Below, in pieces: positions 10,181-15,807 of a DNA stretch of 22,240 bases. The stretch is from a virus, in the IMG/VR virus record IMGVR_UViG_3300028025_001972, positions 1-22,240 of that record; one strand, written 5' to 3'. Position 1 is the stretch's first letter; each line of letters starts with the position of its first letter. Both the position numbers and the translations under genes were made by a program. The notes under the pieces are model-generated. The model saw only the letters and a list, made by a program, of their open reading frames with translations, did no database searches and was not told the origin of the DNA.

Positions 10181-10383
10181 TGCAAGCACAAGACTATGCA
10201 ACGGTAGCAGTAGCAGTAGTAACCATTGTTGGTGGCTTTGCTGCAGCAGTTAGATGGCTAGTAAAACACTATCTCAATGAACTCAAGCCTAACGGTGGTT
10301 CAAGTGTTAAAGATTCGGTAAACAGATTGGAGCGACAAGTTGAAGAAATTTATCGCATCCTTCTTACTCGCAATAACTCTTAG
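10180..10383 (+). CDS. Small membrane protein with coiled coil, holin-like (67 aa)
   Basis: The ATG shares a base with the tail-gene stop (TAATG). One membrane segment is clear (about residues 8-27, VAVAVVTIVGGFAAAVRWLV), followed by a linker and a heptad-like helix (about 44-62, VNRLERQVEEIYRILL). The layout resembles DUF2746-type proteins of actinophages and single-span holin-like or inner-spanin-like proteins. The gene opens the lysis cassette. Its last 44 bases overlap a lipoprotein gene in another frame, which is the arrangement known from embedded spanin pairs. Specific function is uncertain. Confidence 0.65.
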   Translation: MQAQDYATVAVAVVTIVGGFAAAVRWLVKHYLNELKPNGGSSVKDSVNRLERQVEEIYRILLTRNNS

Positions 10384-10525
10384 CGGTTGCAGTTATCAAG
10401 GCTGGGTTAGATATCCTTGTCAGGAATATGAGAACTGGGATAATCCAGAATGTAATCCGCCTCAATGTATTCCAACAGGCAGTTGCACAAAAGATATTTT
10501 TCCGGAGGATACCTTCAATGGCTAG
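10340..10525 (+). CDS. Small cysteine-rich phage lipoprotein (61 aa)
   Basis: TTG start at 10340 with a GGAG ribosome site at about 10329, inside the end of the previous gene. The N-terminus is a lipoprotein signal: basic MKKF, a hydrophobic core, and the lipobox LSGC at residues 14-17. The mature part has five further cysteines and a RYPCQEYENWDNPECNPPQC stretch followed by a short CTKDI motif, recurrent in small lipoproteins of aquatic phages. The mature protein should be anchored outside the cytoplasmic membrane. It overlaps genes on both sides. A lysis or superinfection-exclusion role is possible; context favours lysis. Confidence 0.7.
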   Translation: MKKFIASFLLAITLSGCSYQGWVRYPCQEYENWDNPECNPPQCIPTGSCTKDIFPEDTFNG

Positions 10526-10787
10526 ACAGAGATTTACCAACGAGCAACTTAAAGCAAGACTTGTTGTTTTTATTGGAGCAATACTAGGTGTGGTATTCCT
10601 AGGCTCAGTATTTGGGATCCTTTGGGCGTTGATATTTGTAACACAACCATTGGGTGACCAAGCACCAAACGACAGAGCCTTTATCGAACTACTTACTACG
10701 CTCACTGTATTCCTTACAGGAAGCCTAGGAGCAGTACTTGCAGGCAACGGACTAAAAGACAAACCAAAGAAGGAAGATGAACTATGA
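10518..10787 (+). CDS. Two-TM phage membrane protein, holin candidate (89 aa)
   Basis: I place the start at ATG 10518 because a GGAGG site lies about 10 bases upstream. A longer frame from 10428 would add residues that merely mirror the lipoprotein gene. The protein begins with a basic ARQRFTNEQLKAR helix. It has two membrane segments (about residues 16-41 and 57-75) separated by a short polar loop (QPLGDQAPNDRAF) and ends in a charged KDKPKKEDEL tail. Size, two spans and a charged tail are typical of holins, but a second holin candidate lies after the endolysin. The stop overlaps the endolysin start (ATGA). Confidence 0.7.
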   Translation: MARQRFTNEQLKARLVVFIGAILGVVFLGSVFGILWALIFVTQPLGDQAPNDRAFIELLTTLTVFLTGSLGAVLAGNGLKDKPKKEDEL

Positions 10788-11239
10788 TCCCATTAGCAAA
10801 GAAGGCCACACCTGCTGCTATCGCAGCACTGCGTCAAGCAACAGCACACTTTCCTAAGCGCAAGAAGGCATCAGATGGATTGCTTCCTAGCGCAGCACAC
10901 GTTCATCAGAACCCAAACTCAGACCATAACTCAGGCTTTGCAGTAGATGTGACACACGATCCTGATAAGGGTATTGATTGCACTATCGCCTATAAAGATT
11001 TACAGAATGATCCACGAGTAAAGTACCTAATCTTCCAGGGAAGAATCTGGTCAAGAGAAAAGGGTGACCGTGACTACACCGGTTCCAACAAGCACAACAA
11101 GCACCTACATATTTCGATCAAGGAAGGGTGCGGAAACGACACCTCACCTTGGTTCCCTTGGCTGCCCCAGCCAAAGGCTATCAACAAAGTAAAGGCTAAT
11201 TTCCCTAAGCCTTTACCTAAGAAGAAAGAGAATAAATGA
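10784..11239 (+). CDS. M15-type peptidase endolysin (151 aa)
   Basis: The zinc-site signature of the M15 (VanX/VanY/D-Ala-D-Ala carboxypeptidase-like) group is visible. S46-D-H48 followed by GFAVDV with D55 forms the first metal-binding cluster, and H107-L-H109 forms the second. Expected activity is hydrolysis of peptide bonds in peptidoglycan stem peptides. The protein is short, with no signal peptide and no obvious separate cell-wall-binding domain, so export would need a holin. The C-terminus is Pro/Lys-rich. Candidate holin genes overlap it on both sides (ATGA at each junction), making a compact lysis cassette. The final codons also carry the ribosome site of the next gene. Confidence 0.85.
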   Translation: MIPLAKKATPAAIAALRQATAHFPKRKKASDGLLPSAAHVHQNPNSDHNSGFAVDVTHDPDKGIDCTIAYKDLQNDPRVKYLIFQGRIWSREKGDRDYTGSNKHNKHLHISIKEGCGNDTSPWFPWLPQPKAINKVKANFPKPLPKKKENK

Positions 11240-11430
11240 AAATCAATGCAAAGATGAAAGCAGTACTCGCAACATACCTTCGTGCTGGAGTGGCGTCAGT
11301 AATTGCGCTATACCTCGCAGGAGTTACAGATCCAAAGGCTTTAGCAACAGCAGGTATTGCTGCTATCGCAGGTCCACTGCTTAAGGCACTAGACCCAAAG
11401 GCAACAGAGTTTGGACGTGGAGCTAAGTAA
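11236..11430 (+). CDS. Holin-like membrane protein (64 aa)
   Basis: ATG overlaps the endolysin stop. A basic start (MKINAKMK) precedes two hydrophobic segments (about residues 13-29 and 34-51) joined by a DPKA turn, and a DPKATEFGRGAK tail follows. This form is familiar from small holins of actinobacterial and aquatic phages. It is the last gene of the late operon; a terminator starts 24 bases after the stop. With the two-TM protein upstream, the cassette may hold a holin and an antiholin or other partner, and which is which cannot be told from sequence. Confidence 0.75.
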   Translation: MKINAKMKAVLATYLRAGVASVIALYLAGVTDPKALATAGIAAIAGPLLKALDPKATEFGRGAK

Positions 11431-11453
11431 TTAGCCCATAAGCGCGAGGCAAT

Positions 11454-11498
11454 GGCCCCCTGTCCAGGAGAAATCCTGGGTGGGGGGCTTCTTTTTTT
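11454..11498 (+). terminator. Strong intrinsic terminator of the late/lysis operon
   Basis: An outer stem GCCCCC (11455-11460) pairs with GGGGGC (11483-11488). An inner stem CCAGGA (11464-11469) pairs with TCCTGG (11474-11479) around a GAAA tetraloop. A T-rich tract follows (11489-11498). It lies 24 bases after the holin stop and converges on the - strand HNH operon. Confidence 0.9.
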
Positions 11499-11514
11499 AT
11501 GCCAGAAAAGAACG

Positions 11515-11548
11515 AAACCCCTACAGGCCGCGAAGACTGTAAGGGTTT
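11515..11548 (-). terminator. Probable terminator of the - strand HNH operon
   Basis: AAACCC-x-TACAG (11515-11526) pairs with CTGTA-x-GGGTTT (11537-11548), an 11-bp stem with one mismatch. Read on the - strand, the stem is followed by a T-rich stretch (complement of 11502-11514). It lies 39 bases beyond the HNH stop. Confidence 0.65.
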
Positions 11549-11586
11549 TGTCCAGCACTCGCGGGTACTTGGTTTCCCCGCTTCTG

Positions 11587-11937
11587 TTAAAAAATACCAG
11601 AGTCGTTGTCGTTATGCAAGTGTGTCTTTAAGCGGTGACAGTTAGCACAGAGCGTCTGTAAGTTAGTCGGGTCGTTGTTCCACCTATCCCCGTCAATGTG
11701 GTCAACGTCAAGCTGGCTGACGTGGACTGGGATGAAGCCACAGTGCTCACAGGATTCCTTCTTATGGACTGCGTATGGATACTGGCTCTTGATGATGTTA
11801 CGTTTATAGACTGCCTTGCACCGATACCTGCCACGAAGGGGTCGGTTCTTATCTCTGAGTTTAATCTTGGTGGGACCACAGACTGAGCACAGACCAGTCC
11901 TGGCTTCTTCATTAATATTCGTTAGTTTGTGGTCCAT
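11587..11937 (-). CDS. HNH endonuclease (116 aa)
   Basis: The C-terminal half holds a zinc-stabilised HNH domain: CEHC at 63-66, the DVDHIDGD core with H80 at 77-84, NNDPTNLQTL at 87-96, and CANCH at 97-101. The N-terminal part has another CSVC pair (17-20) and a basic segment. Such genes encode free-standing, often mobile endonucleases or packaging-associated nucleases. I chose ATG 11937 because a GGAT-type ribosome site precedes it; a longer start at 11988 would add residues without family character. It overlaps the gene upstream on the same strand by 26 bases. Position between two opposed operons fits an inserted homing-type gene, but a packaging role is not excluded because no terminase is in view. 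Confidence 0.85.
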   Translation of the reverse strand: MDHKLTNINEEARTGLCSVCGPTKIKLRDKNRPLRGRYRCKAVYKRNIIKSQYPYAVHKKESCEHCGFIPVHVSQLDVDHIDGDRWNNDPTNLQTLCANCHRLKTHLHNDNDSGIF

Positions 11938-12181
11938 CAGGGTTATCCACAGGGCAGGGAATTGTGAGCAGATTCCCGCAGTTGGCACAGGTTCCGTCGA
12001 GGTGCCACCAAGCTATGTCATAATCCTCAAAGGCTGCCATAATGTTGAATACGGTACAGCCACAGGTACAGGCGTGGACGGGGCCTAAACCCCTGAGATC
12101 GGTCCCAAAGGGCTTAGGAAGGCCATTGTAGATCTTGTTCCTGCCTATGAATTTCTGCAGGGAGAGTAGACGGAGCAGCAT
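11912..12181 (-). CDS. Cysteine-rich zinc-ribbon-like hypothetical protein (89 aa)
   Basis: ATG at 12181 is preceded by GGAGG with a 9-base spacer, which fixes the start. The protein carries HACTCGC (cysteines 38, 40, 42) and CANC (65 and 68) flanking a FEDYDIAWWHLDG segment, so a zinc-ribbon fold is likely. I recall similar ribbon proteins (CxCG, then FEDYEIA, then CANCG) in other actinophage genomes with no known function. The last residues (PCPVDNPDGPQTNEY) overlap the HNH start. First gene of the - strand pair; likely transcribed from the divergent region at 12182-12305. Confidence 0.65.
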   Translation of the reverse strand: MLLRLLSLQKFIGRNKIYNGLPKPFGTDLRGLGPVHACTCGCTVFNIMAAFEDYDIAWWHLDGTCANCGNLLTIPCPVDNPDGPQTNEY

Positions 12182-12203
12182 ACTGTCGGGCCTCCATACT
12201 CCT

Positions 12204-12220
12204 CGGCCCGTCTAGGGCCG
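12204..12220. repeat. Perfect hairpin in the divergent region
   Basis: CGGCCC (12204-12209), loop GTCTA, GGGCCG (12215-12220): a GC-rich 6-bp stem. It lies in the 5' leader of the - strand pair, just upstream of its ribosome site (complement near 12191-12195). It could affect translation of that leader or end readthrough, but no T tract follows. Confidence 0.5.
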
Positions 12221-12246
12221 CCTACTGTTATTCGCCTACGGCTCAT

Positions 12247-12252
12247 ATTGTA
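12247..12252 (-). promoter_or_regulatory. Possible -10 element for the - strand cysteine-rich/HNH pair
   Basis: On the - strand this reads TACAAT, one change from TATAAT. The expected start would give a leader of about 60 bases that includes the 12204-12220 hairpin and the GGAGG site. No convincing -35 is present. Confidence 0.3.
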
Positions 12253-12270
12253 CACACCTATCTGCCAAAA

Positions 12271-12288
12271 GTGTGTCTTGCGACACGC
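12271..12288. repeat. Inverted repeat, candidate operator
   Basis: GTGTC (12273-12277) and GACAC (12282-12286) are a perfect inverted repeat around TTGC, extended outward by a T/G wobble and a G/C pair. It ends 2 bases before the extended -10 of the Ntn-hydrolase promoter, so a protein bound here would block or contact RNA polymerase. It also lies upstream of the candidate - strand -10. Confidence 0.5.
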
Positions 12289-12290
12289 CG

Positions 12291-12299
12291 TGATATGAT
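12291..12299 (+). promoter_or_regulatory. Extended -10 promoter positioned for a leaderless start of the replication operon
   Basis: TGATATGAT matches TGnTATAAT with one change and ends 6 bases before the ATG at 12306. Transcription should start on the A of the start codon. The bases before the ATG contain no purine-rich ribosome site, whereas almost every other gene in the window has one or is coupled to its neighbour. Same geometry as at 5094-5102. Confidence 0.6.
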
Positions 12300-12305
12300 C
12301 TGCCA

Positions 12306-12860
12306 ATGACAACTCTGGTAGGTATCCAAGGACCTGACTTCGTAGTGATGGCTGCTGATTCGCAGATCACCGATAACGATCAGCGCATCATATCTACTCA
12401 AACACCCAAGATCGTAAGCGTGGGTGACTATCTGCTAGGTATCACGGGCGACTCACGACCTGGAGATATCCTCGCGTTTAATTGGAAACCACCAACGTAT
12501 AAGAACCACGATCCGGTGGAGTGGATGGGCAAGAAGGTACTGCCTAGCATCTACGCTGCCTTTAAGGATAATGGATACGACGCATCCGATAAGGAAGCTA
12601 ACTTCGCCTACCTTGTTGCCTTCGATGGGATGTTGTTTTCTATCGGATCGGATCTATCATTCAACGCCAGTGAACGTGGACTCTTTACAGCAGGTAGTGG
12701 TGGAGCATTTGCTCTGGGCTATCTCTACTCACTCAAGCCTAACTCCTACAAGTCCTTGCTTATGTCCAAAGTAGTAGCAGAGAAGGCAATAAAGATCGCG
12801 TCGGTACTTGACGTGAACACCTGTCCTCCGATTCAATTAGTTACTCAACAGAAGGGATAG
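12306..12860 (+). CDS. Proteasome-beta/HslV-like Ntn hydrolase (184 aa)
   Basis: The protein begins MTTLVGI. Removing Met1 would expose a catalytic threonine without any propeptide. Counting from that Thr1, the expected family residues are present: D17 in MAADSQIT, K34 (K33 in archaeal and bacterial beta subunits, one residue inserted), a glycine in LLGITGD (the G47 region), S130 in TAGSGGAFALGYL, D168 and T171 in VLDVNT. The GSGG and AEKAIKIA segments are nearer HslV; the MAADS start is nearer proteasome beta. Length (184) is close to HslV, shorter than host PrcB. Expected activity is threonine-dependent peptide bond hydrolysis, usually in rings fed by an ATPase; no ATPase partner is encoded nearby. 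It is the first gene of the replication operon and appears leaderless. Confidence 0.8.
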   Translation: MTTLVGIQGPDFVVMAADSQITDNDQRIISTQTPKIVSVGDYLLGITGDSRPGDILAFNWKPPTYKNHDPVEWMGKKVLPSIYAAFKDNGYDASDKEANFAYLVAFDGMLFSIGSDLSFNASERGLFTAGSGGAFALGYLYSLKPNSYKSLLMSKVVAEKAIKIASVLDVNTCPPIQLVTQQKG

Positions 12861-12865
12861 GGATA

Positions 12866-12952
12866 ATGCTTGGATTTTTATTTGGATTACTGATTGGCTT
12901 TGTATCAGCTTATGCTTTCGATGCTTTTCTACAGTACAGAGATAAGCGATAA
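12866..12952 (+). CDS. 28-residue single-span membrane peptide
   Basis: ATG at 12866 comes 5 bases after the Ntn-hydrolase stop, with a purine-rich AAGGGATAGGG just upstream. The product is one hydrophobic helix (about residues 2-18, LGFLFGLLIGFVSAYAF) with a charged YRDKR end. Its TAA overlaps the next ATG (TAATG), which supports it as a real coupled gene although it is very short. Function unknown. Location directly after a protease suggests possible membrane docking or an inhibitor role, but this is speculation. Confidence 0.5.
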   Translation: MLGFLFGLLIGFVSAYAFDAFLQYRDKR

Positions 12953-13113
12953 TGGATAAGACACTGAAGTATGCGTTAGAGGAAGCAATACAATCTGGTC
13001 GCAGATCAGCAGCGCCAGTCTTTATAGAGATAGAACTTCGTGAACAGATAGCACAACAGTTAGAAGCAGCCAACTATCCAGGTGCTGCATTTATTGTAAG
13101 GAACCCGCAATGA
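12952..13113 (+). CDS. Hypothetical 53-residue protein
   Basis: ATG overlaps the membrane-peptide stop, and the TGA overlaps the nuclease start (ATGA), so it is held in a coupled chain. The product is amphipathic and helix-rich (LKYALEEAIQSG, LREQIAQQLEAAN) with a final GAAFIVRN strand. No cysteines, no membrane segment. I do not recognise it. Confidence 0.55.
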   Translation: MDKTLKYALEEAIQSGRRSAAPVFIEIELREQIAQQLEAANYPGAAFIVRNPQ

Positions 13114-14066
13114 TTACAGATCCAAAGGAACTGCTATTAACAGTGCTCCACGCTAAGGATGCCTCTCGTGATCGCAGTACTCAGACACAGGTAGGTCCAT
13201 CAGAGATTGGTGGTTGCCGTCGTAAGGTCTGGTACCGATTGAACAGTCAGCCTGAGACTAACGATAACCAATCAAAGCTCGCAGCAATTATGGGTACTGC
13301 CATTCACGCAGCAATCGAAGAGGCAATCGGACACATAGATCCAGATGGTAAAGATTACCTAGTTGAAACTGCAGTAGCACACGGTGATATGAAAGCACAC
13401 GTGGATTTATTTATACCTAGCACCGGCGCAGTCATTGACTGGAAGACAAGCAAGGTTAAGAACCTTTCCTACTTCCCATCAAAGCAACAGCGTTGGCAGG
13501 TACAGATCTATGGCTATCTACTATCGCAGAATGGTCACACAGTCAACACTGTTAACCTGGTTGCTATAGCTCGTGATGGTGCTGAGAAGGATGTAAAGGT
13601 TCACTCAGAACCCTACGATGAAGATGTTGCACTAGAAGCAATGGAGTGGTTAACTGAGATCAAGAGGATGGAGACTGCTCCAGAGCCTGAGAAGGATGAA
13701 TCTTTCTGCAAGCATTACTGTCAGTACTATGACGCATCAGGTGAGATGGGTTGCGTTGGCTTAAAAAAAGAACATATCGTCCTGAGTGAAGTAATCATTG
13801 AGGACGAGCAAGTTGACAAGAACGCCTTGCACTTTCTACAATTAGATGCAAAGATCAAAGAGCTAGAAACTGAAAGAGATTCAATCAAAAGTTCTTTCGA
13901 AGGAACCGTTGGTGTTACAGCCAGTGGTATTGAAATCAGTTGGACAAAGGTTAAAGGTCGTGAGACAGTTGACAAGGAAAAGGTTAAAGAACTTATTGGT
14001 TATGTCCCAGTAAGCATTGGATCAGAGACAGCAAGATTAAACATCAAACCAAGTGGAGGAAAATAA
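13110..14066 (+). CDS. Cas4/RecB-like PD-(D/E)XK exonuclease (318 aa)
   Basis: Motifs in order: SEIGGCRRKVWYR at residues 31-43 with C36; GTAIHAAIEE at 62-71 with H66; D99 in HVDLF; the core D110-W-K112; Q130xxxY134; and a C-terminal cysteine set C200, C204, C215. The set of C36 plus three late cysteines matches the way Cas4 and AddB-type nucleases bind a 4Fe-4S cluster, though the spacing C-x3-C-x10-C is unusual. After about residue 230 comes a coiled-coil extension (AKIKELETERDSIKSSFEG) and a small beta module. Expected activity is metal-dependent DNA end processing in phage recombination or replication. Coupled at ATGA to the gene before it; the next ATG follows its stop directly. Confidence 0.85.
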   Translation: MITDPKELLLTVLHAKDASRDRSTQTQVGPSEIGGCRRKVWYRLNSQPETNDNQSKLAAIMGTAIHAAIEEAIGHIDPDGKDYLVETAVAHGDMKAHVDLFIPSTGAVIDWKTSKVKNLSYFPSKQQRWQVQIYGYLLSQNGHTVNTVNLVAIARDGAEKDVKVHSEPYDEDVALEAMEWLTEIKRMETAPEPEKDESFCKHYCQYYDASGEMGCVGLKKEHIVLSEVIIEDEQVDKNALHFLQLDAKIKELETERDSIKSSFEGTVGVTASGIEISWTKVKGRETVDKEKVKELIGYVPVSIGSETARLNIKPSGGK

Positions 14067-14444
14067 ATGTCAGCACCCGATACAACTAAGTTCCAGGTGA
14101 ACTACAAGTTAGCCGACGGAACACTCATCAATCTGTACGCTGCATCAGTGTCAGAACTAGAAGCGGGACTAGCAGATCTTGCTATGAACGCACTCAATAT
14201 TCGTGCTACTGGTAATGAACTATCAGGTGGAGCAGTCGCTGCCCCTGCACCAACAGTTGCATCAATCGCTCAGGCATTTAACGCAACACCAGTTGCTGCT
14301 CCTGCAACAGACGGAGCACAAACTTGTCGTCACGGTGTGATGGCTCTACGTTCAGGCACTTCAGCTCGTGGACCTTGGAATGGATATATGTGTGCTGCAC
14401 CAAAGGGTGCGACAGACAAGTGCGAAACTATCTGGATCCGATGA
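14067..14444 (+). CDS. Hypothetical protein with C-terminal cysteine motif (125 aa)
   Basis: The start follows the nuclease stop without gap, behind a GGAGG site at about 14055. The N-terminal half (about 1-50) is a small alpha/beta module (FQVNYKLADGTLINLYAA). An Ala/Pro-rich linker follows (about 55-80), then a C-terminal region with three cysteines in CRHGVMALRSG, a GPWNGYMC stretch and a final C near ETIWIR. The CxHG-GPWKGY-C pattern recurs in actinophage proteins of the replication module. A DNA- or zinc-binding role is plausible because of its neighbours, but no function is established from the sequence. Confidence 0.65.
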   Translation: MSAPDTTKFQVNYKLADGTLINLYAASVSELEAGLADLAMNALNIRATGNELSGGAVAAPAPTVASIAQAFNATPVAAPATDGAQTCRHGVMALRSGTSARGPWNGYMCAAPKGATDKCETIWIR

Positions 14445-14447
14445 TCG

Positions 14448-14714
14448 GTGCGCGAGCCAAGGTTCTATGAGAATCCTGCTTGCGCGACAGTCGGTGGCGA
14501 CTTCTGGTTTCCTGAAAAGGTAGCTGGAGGTTCTAACAGTACCGAGATGGTTATGGCTAAATCAATTTGTAGAAGGTGTCCACATCAAGCAGAGTGTGCT
14601 GAGTGGGGAATACAAAATGAGATGCACGGTATCTGGGGTGGCGTTACTGAAGGTGAACGCAGGCTAATCAGACGTAAACGACGTATAACATTAAAGGGGG
14701 AAGGCATTGCTTGA
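14448..14714 (+). CDS. WhiB-family Fe-S transcription regulator (88 aa)
   Basis: Four cysteines at 12, 41, 44 and 50 give the WhiB pattern C-xn-C-x2-C-x5-C for a 4Fe-4S cluster. The family turn GIWGG (about residues 62-66) is followed by a basic C-terminal helix (ERRLIRRKRRI) that contacts DNA in WhiB proteins. Host WhiB proteins regulate transcription by binding region 4 of the primary sigma factor and nearby DNA. Phage copies are known, such as that of mycobacteriophage TM4. GTG start at 14448 is the only one in frame before the first cysteine. Length is typical. The end overlaps the next start by 8 bases. Together with the sigma-like factor at 17687 it gives this operon two transcription-control proteins. 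Confidence 0.93.
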   Translation: MREPRFYENPACATVGGDFWFPEKVAGGSNSTEMVMAKSICRRCPHQAECAEWGIQNEMHGIWGGVTEGERRLIRRKRRITLKGEGIA

Positions 14715-15561
14715 CTTATCACGCGCTTGGAGTGGGGTGCTTACCAAAGCAACACCCCTTCCTGACGTGTGGCAGGCGCTGGCACATAAGCAGATCAAGT
14801 TCCGGCGAGGGCAAGTCTGTATGGTGGCTGCAGCTCCTAACGCTGGTAAGTCTATGTTTGCTCTTATCTATGCGATGAAGGCAAACGTGCCAACCCTTTT
14901 CTTTTCAGCAGATACAGACACTACTACTGTGATGATGAGAGCAGCATCTGCTGCATCTGGTCACTCCCAGGTATCAGTAGAGTCAAACCTATCTAACAAC
15001 AAGCACTACTACGATAAACACTTTGGCAAACTAGAACATATCAAGTGGGTCTTTGATTCATCACCATCACTAGATGATATTGAGTTAGAGATCAGAGCAT
15101 ATGTGGAACTCTATGGTCACGCTCCAGAGTTGATTGTCATAGACAACTTAATGAATGTGGCAGCAGAGACTGACAATGAGTGGGCTGGCTTACGTGCGAT
15201 AATGATGGAGTTGCACGATATGGCACGTAAGACTGAAGCCTGCGTACTTGTGCTACACCACGTATCTGAGCAGAGTGAGTATGGATCACCATCTATGCCA
15301 CCTGCTAGACGTTCCATTCACGGCAAGGTAAGTCAGCTTCCGGCGTTGATTTTAACGCTGGGCTATGACCCAACTAATGGTGAGTTGAAGGTAGCTGCAG
15401 TAAAGAACCGCTTTGGGCCACACGCTGCAGATGGCAAGGATTACGTAACACTGTTCGTAAACTATGCTGCTTGTCAGATCTCTGATAAAAATGCCTGGGG
15501 TGTTATGCTAAGAAACGATGCAGTAAATGGATATCAAGGCGACTACATAGTCCAAGAATAG
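14707..15561 (+). CDS. RecA/DnaB-like ATPase, probable replicative helicase or recombinase (284 aa)
   Basis: Walker A lies at residues 43-49 (APNAGKS) in a VCMVAAAPNAGKSMF strand-loop-helix. Walker B is LIVIDNL with D146. A sensor-type strand VLVLHHVSE follows at about 180-188. A KGKVSQLPALILTL-type segment and the VAAVKNRFGP strand fit the RecA fold of the DnaB/RadA group. It lacks the N-terminal primase-binding domain of full DnaB, so it is either a core helicase (gp4-like) or a RadA-like loader. TTG start at 14707 sits behind an AAGGGGGA ribosome site. Neighbours (primase pieces, nucleases) support a role in replication. Confidence 0.85.
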   Translation: MLDLSRAWSGVLTKATPLPDVWQALAHKQIKFRRGQVCMVAAAPNAGKSMFALIYAMKANVPTLFFSADTDTTTVMMRAASAASGHSQVSVESNLSNNKHYYDKHFGKLEHIKWVFDSSPSLDDIELEIRAYVELYGHAPELIVIDNLMNVAAETDNEWAGLRAIMMELHDMARKTEACVLVLHHVSEQSEYGSPSMPPARRSIHGKVSQLPALILTLGYDPTNGELKVAAVKNRFGPHAADGKDYVTLFVNYAACQISDKNAWGVMLRNDAVNGYQGDYIVQE

Positions 15562-15573
15562 ATAGGGAATCAA

Positions 15574-15807
15574 ATGGCTGAAGAAAGTTTATCAAATAAG
15601 TACCGAGATAAGATTAATATTGAACTCTTGCGTGTAGAAGTTGATGCACTGCGTGAAGACGTTGATGCAATCAAGGTAGATCTAACCAACTTCGTTGGTG
15701 CTCTGCTTCAGTCTGGAGTTGTCGAGTTAGTCAAAGATGAAGAAGGCAATGTGATCTATAAGATCAACAAGGTAGTACTGGTAGATGAGTCAGTACAACA
15801 AGACTAA
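15574..15807 (+). CDS. Acidic coiled-coil hypothetical protein (77 aa)
   Basis: ATG at 15574 follows an AGGGAA site and a 12-base gap. The middle (about residues 14-42) has heptad spacing of Leu/Val/Ile (INIELLRVEVDALREDVDAIKVDL), so a dimeric coiled coil is likely. The rest is acidic with a beta-like VIYKINKVVLVDE end. No cysteine or catalytic motif. It overlaps the resolvase-like gene by 23 bases. The partner protein is unknown; neighbours suggest an accessory of the replication or recombination apparatus. Confidence 0.6.
   Translation: MAEESLSNKYRDKINIELLRVEVDALREDVDAIKVDLTNFVGALLQSGVVELVKDEEGNVIYKINKVVLVDESVQQD

Noticed and set aside
10428-10787. Longer start for the two-TM protein at 10428
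   Set aside because: The extra 30 residues overlap the lipoprotein gene completely, while GGAGG precedes ATG 10518 at a suitable distance.
13110-14066. Cas4-like nuclease taken as a sign of a CRISPR adaptation module
   Set aside because: No cas1, cas2 or repeat array is present; the neighbours are phage replication genes, so it is a phage recombination/replication nuclease.
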